Notes: generated by a model not told the origin, from the letters alone. 64,000 nt of DNA from Algoriphagus sp. AK58 (GCF_014324365.1 NZ_QEIG01000010.1:1-64000), one strand, 5' to 3'; counted from the stretch's first letter, positions 15,660 to 24,117 are shown. Made by a program: numbers and translations.

Positions 15660-16058
15660 TTATCTTACTACCCAATTTTCGATTTTGATATTCGTGATTC
15701 TTTCAAATTCTTTTTGGTTTTCCGTAACCATGGTCATGCCTTTTTCTATTGCCGTGCACCCAATTAGCAAATCAAAATCACTGATCATTAGGCCTTTTCA
15801 TCTTAAACGCGCTTTTTCTTTTGCATAAAGGTGAATTGCATTGAAAATCGGTAGAATGATCAATTGGTTTGTAAATGCCTCAATCAGCTCAAGATTTTTT
15901 TCAGGGTTTGAACTGTTCTCAGCTCCAAATACTAATTCTGCAAATGTTATCTCAGAAATAGCGCAATTTTCAATGCCGATTTGCCTGAATTTGTTTATCA
16001 ATCCAAAATTTCCTCTTAAAAAGTGAACACAAATATTCGTGTCTAAAAGGTATTTCAT
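15660..16058 (-). pseudogene. vapC: VapC-like PIN toxin interrupted by one in-frame TGA
   Basis: The frame starting at 16058 reads MKYLLDTNICVHFLRG, with the PIN aspartate D6 and glutamate E41 (TFAELVFGAE). It hits TGA at 15798-15800 (codon 87) after AKEKARLR. Without any frame change it continues KGLMISDFDLLIGCTAIEKG, MTMVTENQKEFERITNIKIENW and VVR, ending with TAA at 15660. Read through, it is 132 residues, the normal VapC length, and the catalytic D94/D96 segment lies beyond the stop. The codon before was probably AGA or CGA. The translated 86-residue fragment lacks the second half of the active site and should be inactive. Confidence 0.85.
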
Positions 16059-16297
16059 TCAAAACTTAGTTTTTCTGATTTTTCTACTCTTGAATCTCTA
16101 ATTTCTTTGATGATTTCGTCTGAGCTTTTTTCGTCTTCCCAAGCACCAAATAAGGATTCCAAATCTGTTTTAACAGCTTTATCTTCAAGAGATTTACTTA
16201 GTTTTTCAATTATCATTTTCTTTGAAGACTTGTCAAGTCCTTCCAAAAGGCTTAAATACTTTTCTAAAATTTTGTGATTGACAGTTAGGGTTGCCAT
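16055..16297 (-). CDS. VapB-like antitoxin partner of the broken VapC
   Basis: 80 residues. The N-terminal segment MATLTVNHKILEKYLSLLEGLDKSSKKMIIEKLSKSL is helical, and the acidic C-terminal tail (LFGAWEDEKSSDEIIKEIRDSR) has the W/F plus acidic pattern that antitoxins use to wrap PIN toxins. Its stop overlaps the toxin start by four bases (ATGA), the usual vapBC arrangement. Such antitoxins neutralise the toxin and repress their own operon. Here the frame is intact while the toxin frame is not. Confidence 0.8.
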   Translation of the reverse strand: MATLTVNHKILEKYLSLLEGLDKSSKKMIIEKLSKSLEDKAVKTDLESLFGAWEDEKSSDEIIKEIRDSRVEKSEKLSFE

Positions 16298-16369
16298 GTC
16301 TAAAGCTTTTAACTTTTGAAAATATACGAATTCTCTCTCGCAAGAAGCGGATTTAAGCTGATTGCGGTA

Positions 16370-17338
16370 TTATTTTCTCCACTCCAGCACCTCCATGGTA
16401 CTGATCTCAGGGCCTCCCCCACGGTTGGCTGAACCTGCCTGAACCCAGATTTTTCCGTCTAAAAATGCTGCCCCAGTGCCATGTCTACCTTGATTGAGAT
16501 TAGGCAATTTGCTCCAGGTATGGGTGCGGGTGTCGAGGACTTCTACTTCGGCATGGGCGGGTGTCTGCACGCCGCTTTCTCCATTTAGCACGACCAAATA
16601 AGGGCCGATGCCCAGATTGGAGTTTCCTGCACGTTCGGTAGGGAGGCCGTTTTCGATGGTATGCCAAGTCTTGGTTTTGAAGTCGTAGTAATCCACTTCT
16701 TTGATCGTGGTGTCAATGACCCGATTGTTTTTTGCGTTGGAAGTTCTTCCTCCGGCTAGATACAATCGATCTCCAACCATCGCAGCGCTGACATGGTCGC
16801 GGGCACGGGGCGCATCGGTAAGAGAGGTCCATTTTCCGGTTTTCGGATCGAGTTCGTCAAACCAAGAGACAAATCCGTCATAATGTCCATCCTGGATTCC
16901 GCAGACCATGTAGATTTTGCTGTTCCGAACAAAAACACCTGCGGATCCTCTCATTCGTCCTTCGGGAAGTGCAGGGCCATTACGCCAAGATTTCGTTTTG
17001 GGATTAAAGATCAGAATGTTGGGGATAGGTGTTTCATGGGGATATTTTCCAGTCAAAGCGCCGACCACCCAGATTTCACCTTGGTAGCTGATGGCTTGGA
17101 AATGGTGGATTTCCATCGGGGCATCGGCCAATTTGGTCCAGGTATTGGTTTTGGGATCATATTCCTCCACCGGTCTTTCCCCACGGCCACCGAGGGAATA
17201 GAGCTTGCCACCGCATTCCACAAAGGAGTTTTCATGGCGCGGAGTGGCTTCGGTTTTTGGAGTGATGGTCGTCCAGGATTCCTGAGCGAAAAGGCTCGAG
17301 GACAGCAGGCAAAAGAGGAAAATGAATTTGGTCTTCAT
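16370..17338 (-). CDS. Secreted Kelch-repeat beta-propeller protein
   Basis: 322 residues with a signal peptide (MKTKFIFLFCLLSSSLFAQ). About six Kelch blades follow, each with a di-glycine or G-x strand and a Y/W pair. Examples are KLYSLGGRGERPVEEYDPKTNTWTKLADAP, KIYMVCGIQDG, RLYLAGGRTSN and YDFKTKTWHTIENGLPTERAG. This is a galactose-oxidase-like propeller without a separate catalytic domain. It is likely periplasmic or surface-exposed and possibly carbohydrate or protein binding. Monocistronic. Confidence 0.88.
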   Translation of the reverse strand: MKTKFIFLFCLLSSSLFAQESWTTITPKTEATPRHENSFVECGGKLYSLGGRGERPVEEYDPKTNTWTKLADAPMEIHHFQAISYQGEIWVVGALTGKYPHETPIPNILIFNPKTKSWRNGPALPEGRMRGSAGVFVRNSKIYMVCGIQDGHYDGFVSWFDELDPKTGKWTSLTDAPRARDHVSAAMVGDRLYLAGGRTSNAKNNRVIDTTIKEVDYYDFKTKTWHTIENGLPTERAGNSNLGIGPYLVVLNGESGVQTPAHAEVEVLDTRTHTWSKLPNLNQGRHGTGAAFLDGKIWVQAGSANRGGGPEISTMEVLEWRK

Positions 17339-17389
17339 AGGTTTTACTTTTGGGTTCAGCTAAGATAGGCGATTAATAAGATTTGTTTC

Positions 17390-17600
17390 TCACAGATTTC
17401 CACAGATGAATTCACAGATTTTCACTGATATTATGATCGAATTCATCGATAAGCACATGCTTATTCAAGTATGCAGCTATCAGTGGATTTTTCAGCGCAA
17501 GTCAACAGATAGATTTTTATCAATAAGTATGAAAGCTAAAAAAAGCGTCTGTGCAAATCTGTGACACGATCCGTGAAAATCTGTGGGAACTTTAAAAGGT
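17390..17600. repeat. Degenerate CACAGATTT word repeats
   Basis: Repeated short words in the spacer after tyrA: CACAGATTTCCACAGATG, TTCACAGATTTTCACTGA, GCAAATCTGTGACACG and GTGAAAATCTGTGGG in both orientations. Similar words recur at about 28815, 48555 and 53225. No gene is visible between 17339 and 17658. Confidence 0.55.
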
Positions 17601-17601
17601 C

Positions 17602-17633
17602 AAAAAAGTAAACCACGAATCGCTCCGTGGTTT
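17602..17633 (-). terminator. Terminator of the aromatic amino acid operon
   Basis: On the minus strand AAACCACG (17626-17633 read in reverse) pairs with CGTGGTTT (17610-17617), loop 8 nt, followed by AC and six T. It sits 25 nt beyond the tyrA stop, so it closes the operon that starts at the attenuator near 24000. Confidence 0.8.
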
Positions 17634-17658
17634 CAAATTTCAAACTTCGAATTTCAAA

Positions 17659-18507
17659 TCATCTATTCAAATCCAAAATATCCCGAATTTTATTGATCTC
17701 CGCCATTTCATCATACAATCCCTTCGTGTCGTCCGCGGCGATTTTGTTTCTGAAATCGGTCAGATTTTGGATATAGCCATCCAAGGCAGCCAGTACATTT
17801 TCCTTGTTTTCGACAAAGATCGGTGCCCACATCGCCGGGCTTGACTTTGCCAGTCGCACGGTAGATGCAAAACCCGAACCCGCCATATCGAAGATGTTTT
17901 TGTCGTCCTTCATTTTTTGCAAGACGGTCTGACCCAGCATAAACGAAGAAGCATGGGAAAGATGAGACACGAATGCCAAATGACGGTCATGCTCCTCCGG
18001 ATCCATGAAACGTAACTTCAGGTTGAGCGCATCAAAGAGCTTATAGGCTTTTTCTTTCAGGTGAAGATCTGTCTTTTCGAGTTCGCAGATGATCATCACT
18101 TTGCGGTCAAGCAGGTCTGCAAAAGCCGCTTTCGGACCGGAATATTCCGTTCCCGCAATCGGGTGGGCGGCCAAGTACTGTCTTCTTTTGGGATGGCCAG
18201 CCATCAAGGCGCAGAGCTTGGCCTTGGTCGAACCCACATCAAAAATCAGGGTGTTTTCGCCTACCTGATCCAAAGTCTGGAGCAAAAGATCTCCCAAGGT
18301 ATCTGCAGGCGTAGCCAAAATTACCAAGTCGGTGTCTGCGTCCGGAGTTTCTTTAGCTTCGGTGATAATGCCCAAAGTCAAGGCATCTTTCAAGTTTTGA
18401 GGGTTGGAGTCGTGGCCGGTGATGCTGATTTCTGGGAATTTTTGACGTGCTCCCAGTCCAAAGGAACCACCCAAAAGTCCGAGTCCGATGATGTGTATTT
18501 TTCGCAT
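17659..18507 (-). CDS. tyrA: Prephenate dehydrogenase
   Basis: 282 residues, the size of a monofunctional TyrA. The NAD-binding glycine motif IIGLGLLGGSFGLGAR is at residues 5-20. It is followed by VILATPADT, the catalytic-region HPIAGTEYSGPKAAF (His of HPIAG), and the helical C-terminal dimerisation half with SHLSHASSFMLGQ. It converts prephenate to 4-hydroxyphenylpyruvate in tyrosine synthesis. Last gene of the aro operon, starting 7 nt after the aminotransferase stop; the terminator follows. Confidence 0.95.
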   Translation of the reverse strand: MRKIHIIGLGLLGGSFGLGARQKFPEISITGHDSNPQNLKDALTLGIITEAKETPDADTDLVILATPADTLGDLLLQTLDQVGENTLIFDVGSTKAKLCALMAGHPKRRQYLAAHPIAGTEYSGPKAAFADLLDRKVMIICELEKTDLHLKEKAYKLFDALNLKLRFMDPEEHDRHLAFVSHLSHASSFMLGQTVLQKMKDDKNIFDMAGSGFASTVRLAKSSPAMWAPIFVENKENVLAALDGYIQNLTDFRNKIAADDTKGLYDEMAEINKIRDILDLNR

Positions 18508-18514
18508 AGCAAGG

Positions 18515-19663
18515 TTAAGGTTTGATACGGTTGATAGCCTCCAGGATTTTGAATTCGGGCATGCAGAGAGAGAAACGCACGTAGTCGTTTCCTGCTGTGC
18601 CGAAGATTTTTCCGGGAGTGATGAAGATGTTTTTTTCGTAAAGCAGCCAATCGACTAGCTCTTCAGGAGATTTTTCTCCGCTTACTTTACACCAGACAAA
18701 GAGTCCGGTGCCTTTGGTATCGTAGCTGAGTCCGAGGTGATCGGCAAGTTTCCAGACGAGCTTCCGGCGGTTGGTGTAGATTTCGTTTTGGTCGGCAAAC
18801 CAGTTTTTGCCTAAAGAAAGGGCTGCGATGGCGCCTTTTTGAAGGCCCAGAAACATGCCCGAATCCATGTTGGACTTGACTTTCAGCACGGCTTCGACAT
18901 AGTCTTCTCTACCACACAGCATCCCCACTCGCCATCCGGGCATATTGAAGGTTTTGCTCAGGGAGTTCAGCTCCAAAGCGACCTCTTTCCCTCCAGGAAT
19001 GCTCAAAATACTCAAAGGCTGAGGATTCAGAATGTGGCTGTAGGGATTGTCATTGACCAGGATGATGTCATGCTTTTGTGCAAAAGCTACCAATTCGGTA
19101 AGGATTTCCACTGAACCCGAAGCTCCTGTCGGCATGTGGGGATAATTGATCCACATGAGCTTGACCTTGGAGAGATCATTTTGCGCCAGTTTTTCCAGAT
19201 TAGGTCTTCCCTTTTTTTCCAAATCCAAAGTATAGAATATCGGTTCGGCTTCCAGCAATCGAGTCACCGAGGTATAGGTCGGATAGCCAGGATTGGGAAT
19301 GAGGACTTGATCTCCAGGATTTAGAAAGGCCATGCTGATGTGCATGATCCCTTCTTTGGAGCCCATTAGTGGAAGGATTTCCTTGTTGGGAACAAGCTCG
19401 ACTCCAAATTCGCGGTGATAGAATGAGGCCATTGCAATCCGCAATTCGGGAATGCCCTGATAGCTTTGATAGCCGTGTGCCTGACCGTTTTCAGCCGTGT
19501 TTTTGAGTGCTTCAATCACGCTGCGATCGGGAGCGAGGTCGGGCGAACCGATCCCCAAATTGATCACGGGTTTGCCATCAGCAATAAGTTGGTTGACTTC
19601 CCGGAGTTTGGCCGAAAAGTAATACTCCTCGACGCTGTTGATTCTGTTTGCAAATCCCTTCAT
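18515..19663 (-). CDS. PLP aminotransferase, fold type I (probable aromatic aminotransferase)
   Basis: 382 residues. The class I/II landmarks are INLGIGSPDLAP at the N-terminus, GSKEGIMHISMAFLNPGDQVLIPNPGYPTY, the PLP aspartate segment VNDNPYSHI, the PLP lysine SLSKTFNMPGWRVGM and the substrate-binding Arg in YVRFSLCMPE. By homology alone the close relatives include LL-diaminopimelate, aspartate and aromatic aminotransferases. Its position between pheA and tyrA, overlapping pheA by four bases, suggests the last step to phenylalanine and tyrosine. That substrate assignment is inference. Confidence 0.88.
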   Translation of the reverse strand: MKGFANRINSVEEYYFSAKLREVNQLIADGKPVINLGIGSPDLAPDRSVIEALKNTAENGQAHGYQSYQGIPELRIAMASFYHREFGVELVPNKEILPLMGSKEGIMHISMAFLNPGDQVLIPNPGYPTYTSVTRLLEAEPIFYTLDLEKKGRPNLEKLAQNDLSKVKLMWINYPHMPTGASGSVEILTELVAFAQKHDIILVNDNPYSHILNPQPLSILSIPGGKEVALELNSLSKTFNMPGWRVGMLCGREDYVEAVLKVKSNMDSGMFLGLQKGAIAALSLGKNWFADQNEIYTNRRKLVWKLADHLGLSYDTKGTGLFVWCKVSGEKSPEELVDWLLYEKNIFITPGKIFGTAGNDYVRFSLCMPEFKILEAINRIKP

Positions 19664-20484
19664 CCTTTTCTGCTGCTGTATTCTCCGAATATTTTTAAGT
19701 CTCCAAAATTCTTGACCACCAAGTTCATGGCTTCTCTAAACTGATTGTAATCTCCAAATTCCGCATCGATAAAAAAGGCGTATTCCCACGGTTTTTCCAT
19801 GACCGGGATCGATTGGATTTTGCTTAGGTTCAGGCCTTTCTCCGCCAGCATGGTGAGCAATTTGGCCAAACCCCCGGCTTCATTTCGGATCGTGATTTTG
19901 AAGGATGCTTTATTTGGAAGAATCTTGGTTTGGACCTTTTCCTTCTGTAAAATGATAAATCGGGTGAAGTTGTCTTTCACCGTTTGAATGTCTCGTGCCA
20001 AAATTTCCAAGCCATAAATTTCCGCTGCGATTTCGCTTGCGATGGCTGCGATTCCTGAAAGTTTTTCTTCAGATATCCTTTTGGCCACCGAGGCAGTATC
20101 CACATCGTCAAACTGCTGGATATGGGGATATTTCGCCAAAAAAGCTTTGCATTGAAGCAAAGCCATGGGATGGGATCGAACTTCTCGGATTTCCTCAATT
20201 TGTTGTCCCGGCAAGGCCATCAGTTGGTGGGCAATCGGCAGGTAATATTCGTCCCGGATAAAGAGCTCATACCGGTCGATCAGGTCGTAATTGGGCAAAA
20301 TGGCACCTGCGATGGAGTTTTCGATGGCCATCACCCCAAAATCAGCCTGACCCTGAGCGACTGATTTGGCTACAGGTTCGAAGGTGTTGAATGCTAAAAT
20401 CTCGGAATCCAGGCCAAAGTTTTTCAAAGCTACCTGATGGTGAAAAGAGCCCGGAACTCCCTGTATGGCGATTTTCAGGCTCAT
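19660..20484 (-). CDS. pheA: Prephenate dehydratase with ACT domain
   Basis: About 274 residues from the ATG at 20484. The catalytic domain shows IAIQGVPGSFHHQVALKNFG, the family motif ENSIAGAILPNYDLI and the conserved Thr-Arg-Phe in DNFTRFIIL. The C-terminal ACT regulatory domain contains GLAKLLTMLAEKGLNLSKIQSIP, which includes the Phe-binding ESRP-equivalent QSIP. It produces phenylpyruvate from prephenate, and the ACT domain predicts feedback inhibition by phenylalanine. The start overlaps the aroA stop (ATGA). An upstream in-frame extension to 20535 lies inside aroA and is not family-like. Confidence 0.95.
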   Translation of the reverse strand: MSLKIAIQGVPGSFHHQVALKNFGLDSEILAFNTFEPVAKSVAQGQADFGVMAIENSIAGAILPNYDLIDRYELFIRDEYYLPIAHQLMALPGQQIEEIREVRSHPMALLQCKAFLAKYPHIQQFDDVDTASVAKRISEEKLSGIAAIASEIAAEIYGLEILARDIQTVKDNFTRFIILQKEKVQTKILPNKASFKITIRNEAGGLAKLLTMLAEKGLNLSKIQSIPVMEKPWEYAFFIDAEFGDYNQFREAMNLVVKNFGDLKIFGEYSSRKG

Positions 20485-21713
20485 GCTTCGCTCAGGATTT
20501 GTGATTCCACACCGGTCAGCGCCACATGCTTCCAAAAGCTCGGATAAGATTTATTGACCACATCAGGTTCCTCGATGATGACTTCCGTTTTGGTCAAAAG
20601 CGGCATAAAGGCCATGGCCATGCGATGGTCGTCATAGGTATGAATCTGAACCTGACGAGGCATAGTCACAGAAGGAATGACCTGGAATACTTCCGGTTCG
20701 ATTTCCTTCAGCTCGGCGTTAAACTTGGCCAATTCCTGCTGCAAGGCGTAGATCCGGTCGGTTTCTTTGATTCTTAGACTTTCCAATCCAGTGAAAATGG
20801 CGTTTTGTCCCAAGATCGCGCAGGTCACCGCAACGGTTTGAGCAAGGTCAGGGCAATGGGTGAAATCCCAGTTTTTCAAGCCTTTTACGGCTTGTTTTTG
20901 GAGAAGCACACCACCGTTTTGGAAGCTGGATTTTACACCCAAGTGATCCATGATCTCTACAATGGCGGAGTCACCTTGTAGGCTGTTTTGTTTTAATCCT
21001 TCTAAAAAAAGCTCTCCCGAATCCGCACAGGCCAAGAGGCTGAACCAATAACTTGCGCCAGACCAGTCGCTTTCCACCGCAAATCGGGTAGGGGTATACG
21101 ATTGGTGAGGGACCTGGATTTTATTTCCTTCCCAAGTGTAGCTGATTCCGAATTGAGCCATCAATTCCAAGGTCATCTCGATGTAGGTTCGGCTTCCGAC
21201 TTTTCCTTCGAGTTCAATTTCCAGTCCCAGAGGTAAAATCGGTGCGATCATCAGCATGGCAGAGATGTATTGGCTGGATACGTCACCTCGGATTTTGACT
21301 TTGTCAGTAGTCTGCTTAGGTAGTCCGTGAATGGCGAGAGGAGGGTAGCCTTCGTTGTTGAGGTAATGAATATCCGCTCCGATGGCCCGAAGTGCATCTA
21401 CCAAGATCCCGATGGGACGCTCACACATGCGGGCTGTGCCGGTCATGACCTTTTTCTGATTGGTCACAGTCGTATAAGCAGTCAAAAAACGCATGGTCGT
21501 GCCTGCATCGAGAACGTCAAAAACCGGCGGACTTTTTTCCAACAAGCGAATCATGGTTTGCGTGTCACGTGCTTCGGCAAGATTGGTGATTTCGTTTTTT
21601 CCTAAAGTCAGGGCATCGATGACCAAGGCCCGATTGGACTCGCTTTTGGAAGAAGGAAGAGGTATTCGTATGGTATCGAATTCGCTTTTTTGAGCAAGGC
21701 GAAGGAGTTGCAT
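20481..21713 (-). CDS. aroA: 3-phosphoshikimate 1-carboxyvinyltransferase (EPSP synthase)
   Basis: 410 residues. The PEP/shikimate-binding segment near residue 20 reads PSSKSESNRALVIDAL, and DAGTTMRFLTAYTTV corresponds to the N-A-G-T-A-M-R motif. SRTYIEMTLELMAQFG, RIKETDRI (residues before the C-terminal third) and DDHRMAMAFMPL follow. It transfers enolpyruvate to shikimate 3-phosphate in the cytoplasm. It is 12 nt after aroB and overlaps pheA. The N-terminal motif differs from the Escherichia coli form but is usual for Bacteroidota. Confidence 0.95.
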   Translation of the reverse strand: MQLLRLAQKSEFDTIRIPLPSSKSESNRALVIDALTLGKNEITNLAEARDTQTMIRLLEKSPPVFDVLDAGTTMRFLTAYTTVTNQKKVMTGTARMCERPIGILVDALRAIGADIHYLNNEGYPPLAIHGLPKQTTDKVKIRGDVSSQYISAMLMIAPILPLGLEIELEGKVGSRTYIEMTLELMAQFGISYTWEGNKIQVPHQSYTPTRFAVESDWSGASYWFSLLACADSGELFLEGLKQNSLQGDSAIVEIMDHLGVKSSFQNGGVLLQKQAVKGLKNWDFTHCPDLAQTVAVTCAILGQNAIFTGLESLRIKETDRIYALQQELAKFNAELKEIEPEVFQVIPSVTMPRQVQIHTYDDHRMAMAFMPLLTKTEVIIEEPDVVNKSYPSFWKHVALTGVESQILSEA

Positions 21714-21725
21714 GGTTGGACTAGT

Positions 21726-22775
21726 CTAGGCCTGAGCCGCTTGGATTTGGTGGTAATACTGAATGGCGTGTTTGATTTCTTCCCGAGTCACTGGAATGTT
21801 GTAGGTGCAGTTGCCGATGGATTCGAGAAGGGAAAAAAGGATTACGGAGCCCTCGTTTTTCTTGTCTTGAGTACAAAGATCGAGAATTGGGTCAAGTTCA
21901 TGCAGGGAAAAGTCAACTTTTCCATAAACCTGAAGTAGGAATTGACTCAATTCCTCGAATTCTTCAAAGCTGAACCCTACTTTTTCGAAGGAGAGAAATC
22001 CCTCAGCGATCATCCCCAAAGCGATGGCTTCCCCGTGGAGAAGGTGATTCTGGGTGTCGAGAAAAAAGGATTCGAAGGCGTGCCCTATAGTATGGCCGAA
22101 GTTGAGAATTTTCCGAAGTCCGTTTTCTTTTGGGTCTGCTTCCACGACTGCTTTTTTGATCCCGACCGAATGGCGGATCAGACTTTCCCAATCTTGGCTT
22201 TCCCAATTTTGAGCTTGAAGTTTTTGGAAATAGGCCTTATCCCGGATGAGACCATGTTTGATGATTTCTGCATAGCCGGATCGTAGTTCGGCTTGAGGCA
22301 AAGTCTTTAGGAATTCCGGTGCGATAATGACCGTTTTGGGTTCATTGAATACCCCGAGATGGTTTTTTAGTCCTTTGAAATCAATACCTAATTTCCCTCC
22401 TACACTGGCATCCACTTGGGAAAGCAGGGTTGTGGGGCAATTGATGAATCGGATGCCTCTTTTGTAGATGCTGGCGCAGAAGCCTCCCATATCTCCGATG
22501 ACTCCACCGCCAAGATTGATCATCAGGGCTTTTCGGTCCAGTGCTTCTTCAGTCATTCTACTCCATATCAAGGAGCAGGTGTCCAGGTTTTTGTGGATTT
22601 CTCCGGCGGAAACAGAGATGAAAACAGCGTTTTCAGGTAGAATTTCCTGAAGGATAGGCAAACAATGTCTTTGGGTATTCAAATCAGTTAGAACCACCAG
22701 TCTGGAAAAGGAGAGTTCAGATAAAATCTCCGAAAGAGATTTCTTGATATCAGCTGAGAAAATGACGGATTCCAC
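21726..22775 (-). CDS. aroB: 3-dehydroquinate synthase
   Basis: 349 residues. NAD-binding and active-site features are in order: LVVLTDLNTQRH, INLGGGVIGDMGGFCASIYKRGIRFINCPTTLLSQVDASVGGKLGIDF (the invariant GGGVxGDxxGFxA and PTTLLxxVDASVGGK blocks), YAEIIKHGLI, LNFGHTIGHAFES (zinc histidine) and LLHGEAIALGM (second zinc histidine). It converts DAHP to 3-dehydroquinate. Second gene of the operon, 79 nt after the DAHP synthase/chorismate mutase gene. Confidence 0.97.
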   Translation of the reverse strand: MESVIFSADIKKSLSEILSELSFSRLVVLTDLNTQRHCLPILQEILPENAVFISVSAGEIHKNLDTCSLIWSRMTEEALDRKALMINLGGGVIGDMGGFCASIYKRGIRFINCPTTLLSQVDASVGGKLGIDFKGLKNHLGVFNEPKTVIIAPEFLKTLPQAELRSGYAEIIKHGLIRDKAYFQKLQAQNWESQDWESLIRHSVGIKKAVVEADPKENGLRKILNFGHTIGHAFESFFLDTQNHLLHGEAIALGMIAEGFLSFEKVGFSFEEFEELSQFLLQVYGKVDFSLHELDPILDLCTQDKKNEGSVILFSLLESIGNCTYNIPVTREEIKHAIQYYHQIQAAQA

Positions 22776-22854
22776 GGGTTGACCGATTTGGTGAGAGGAC
22801 TAAGTTAGGAAAGCGGTCCCAAAAGGGACGGCCTTCCTGAGTTTGAGAGCAGAT

Positions 22855-23952
22855 TTATTTTTTAATAGGTTCGGCTTCACGGAGTTGTTTTTCCTGACGC
22901 TTTACGGATTCTTCATGAATACAGTATAGCAATTCTTTCATGAATTTCTCGCTGAGGTTCTTTTTGATTCCTTTTTGCGTACGGGATTCCATTACTTCTT
23001 TCCATCGGTCTGATTGAAATACCGTCAGGTGATGTTCTCTTTTGTGTGCACCGATCTGGTCGATTACGGCAAATCTTTCCTGAAGGATATCCAACAACTG
23101 ATCGTCCAAATGATCTACCGCACGGCGAAGGTCCTGAAGTCTTTCGTCCGGCTTCATGTTTTCCAAGGGCTGTTTGAAGTCGATGGAGTCAATCATTTCC
23201 TTCAGGCGATGAGGTGTGACCTGCTGCTTGGCATCGGACCAAGCCTTATCAGGGTCATGGTGAGTTTCGATCATCAAGCCGTCCAAACCGAAGTTCATCG
23301 CGCTTTGGGCTACTTCGAGGAGACCGTCTCTTCGACCTACAATATGAGAAGGGTCATTGATCACTTCCATTCCGGTCCATTCTCGCTTGAGGTGAATCGG
23401 CATGGACCAGTTGGGCTTGTTTCTGTAGCGTTTGTCGTATGCGTCAGAGAATCCGCGGTGAATCGCAGCGAGCTTATCGATGCCTACTGCATACATTCTT
23501 TCCAAAGCCCCCATCCAAAGTTCCAAATCCGGGTTCATGGGGTTTTTGACCATCACAGGCACGTCCACACCACGGAGGGCCTCAGCTATTTCCTGTACGG
23601 CAAAGGGATTTACGGTCGTTCGTGCACCGATCCAAAGTACGTCTACCTTATATTTCAGTGCAATTTCCACATGAGCGGCATTTCCCACCTCTGTCGTGAT
23701 GGGGATACTCAGGTGGTGACGTACAATCTCCATCCACTTGAGGCCTTCTTCACCTACTCCTTCGAACGAACCGGGTCGGGTTCTTGGTTTCCAGATACCG
23801 GCGCGGAAGAGCTGAGGAACCATGTTTTCTTCTTTCATTTCCTTGCAGATCTGCTCGATTTGCTCGGGAGTTTCTGCAGAGCAAGGTCCTGCGATGATCA
23901 GCGGAGTGGTCAATCCCAATCCCCAGTCTTTAATTTGTTTGTGCGGCTTCAT
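22855..23952 (-). CDS. Bifunctional DAHP synthase / chorismate mutase (attenuated operon copy)
   Basis: 365 residues. Residues 1 to about 265 form a class I DAHP synthase related to the KDO8P-synthase-like subgroup: IIAGPCSAETPEQIEQ, RAGIWKPRTRPGSFEGVGEEGLKW, LWIGARTTVNPFAVQEIAEALRG, DPSHIVGRRDG and MIETHHDPDKAWSDAKQQVT. Residues from about 275 form an AroQ-type chorismate mutase (LRRAVDHLDDQLLDILQERFAVIDQIGAHKREH). The protein couples the first shikimate step to the first Phe/Tyr-specific step. First gene of the aro operon, directly downstream of the leader peptide and attenuator. A paralogue lies 502 nt upstream. Confidence 0.95.
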   Translation of the reverse strand: MKPHKQIKDWGLGLTTPLIIAGPCSAETPEQIEQICKEMKEENMVPQLFRAGIWKPRTRPGSFEGVGEEGLKWMEIVRHHLSIPITTEVGNAAHVEIALKYKVDVLWIGARTTVNPFAVQEIAEALRGVDVPVMVKNPMNPDLELWMGALERMYAVGIDKLAAIHRGFSDAYDKRYRNKPNWSMPIHLKREWTGMEVINDPSHIVGRRDGLLEVAQSAMNFGLDGLMIETHHDPDKAWSDAKQQVTPHRLKEMIDSIDFKQPLENMKPDERLQDLRRAVDHLDDQLLDILQERFAVIDQIGAHKREHHLTVFQSDRWKEVMESRTQKGIKKNLSEKFMKELLYCIHEESVKRQEKQLREAEPIKK

Positions 23953-23973
23953 ACGGCTTGAGCATTTTAAATG

Positions 23974-24005
23974 AAAAAAGCCCGACTCTTTCGAACCGGG
24001 CTTTT
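23974..24005 (-). terminator. Attenuator terminator upstream of the aro operon
   Basis: On the minus strand AAAAGCCCG (23997-24005) pairs with CGGGCTTTT (23976-23984) over nine bases, loop of 12 nt, followed by a T-run (23974-23979). It lies after the leader-peptide stop codon (24022) and only 22 nt before the DAHP synthase/chorismate mutase ATG at 23952, so it can only end transcription before the operon. The segment CCGGTTCGA in its left arm and loop (23991-23999) is complementary to TCGAATCGG inside the leader (24050-24058), with one G-U, giving a competing antiterminator. Confidence 0.85.
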
Positions 24006-24021
24006 GTGTTTTTATTTTCTT

Positions 24022-24117
24022 TTAGTTTTTGGCTAGACAATACACAGCTCCGATTCGATTTTGGCTTCGAAAGTAAAAGTAAAAGAAGGTAAAATAGATC
24101 GCTGCTGTGATTAACAT
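24022..24117 (-). CDS. Phe/Tyr-rich leader peptide of the aro operon
   Basis: A 31-codon reading frame, ATG at 24117, TAA at 24022. Residues 8-16 read YFTFFYFYF, so eight of nine are Phe or Tyr, and one more Tyr follows at residue 26. It lies 18-150 nt before a rho-independent terminator and just upstream of the DAHP synthase/chorismate mutase gene. This is the classic arrangement for transcription attenuation. Ribosomes stalling on uncharged tRNA-Phe or tRNA-Tyr codons would free the downstream segment TCGAATCGG to pair with the terminator's left arm and permit read-through. The upstream region has TAATTTTG as a possible -7 element. Confidence 0.82.
   Translation of the reverse strand: MLITAAIYFTFFYFYFRSQNRIGAVYCLAKN

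Noticed and set aside
18515..19663. LL-diaminopimelate aminotransferase assignment
   Set aside because: The fold I family fits, but the aromatic operon context points to Phe/Tyr transamination; left at the general level.
23014..23961. A 315-codon plus-strand frame
   Set aside because: Antisense to the DAHP synthase/chorismate mutase, whose motifs are complete.
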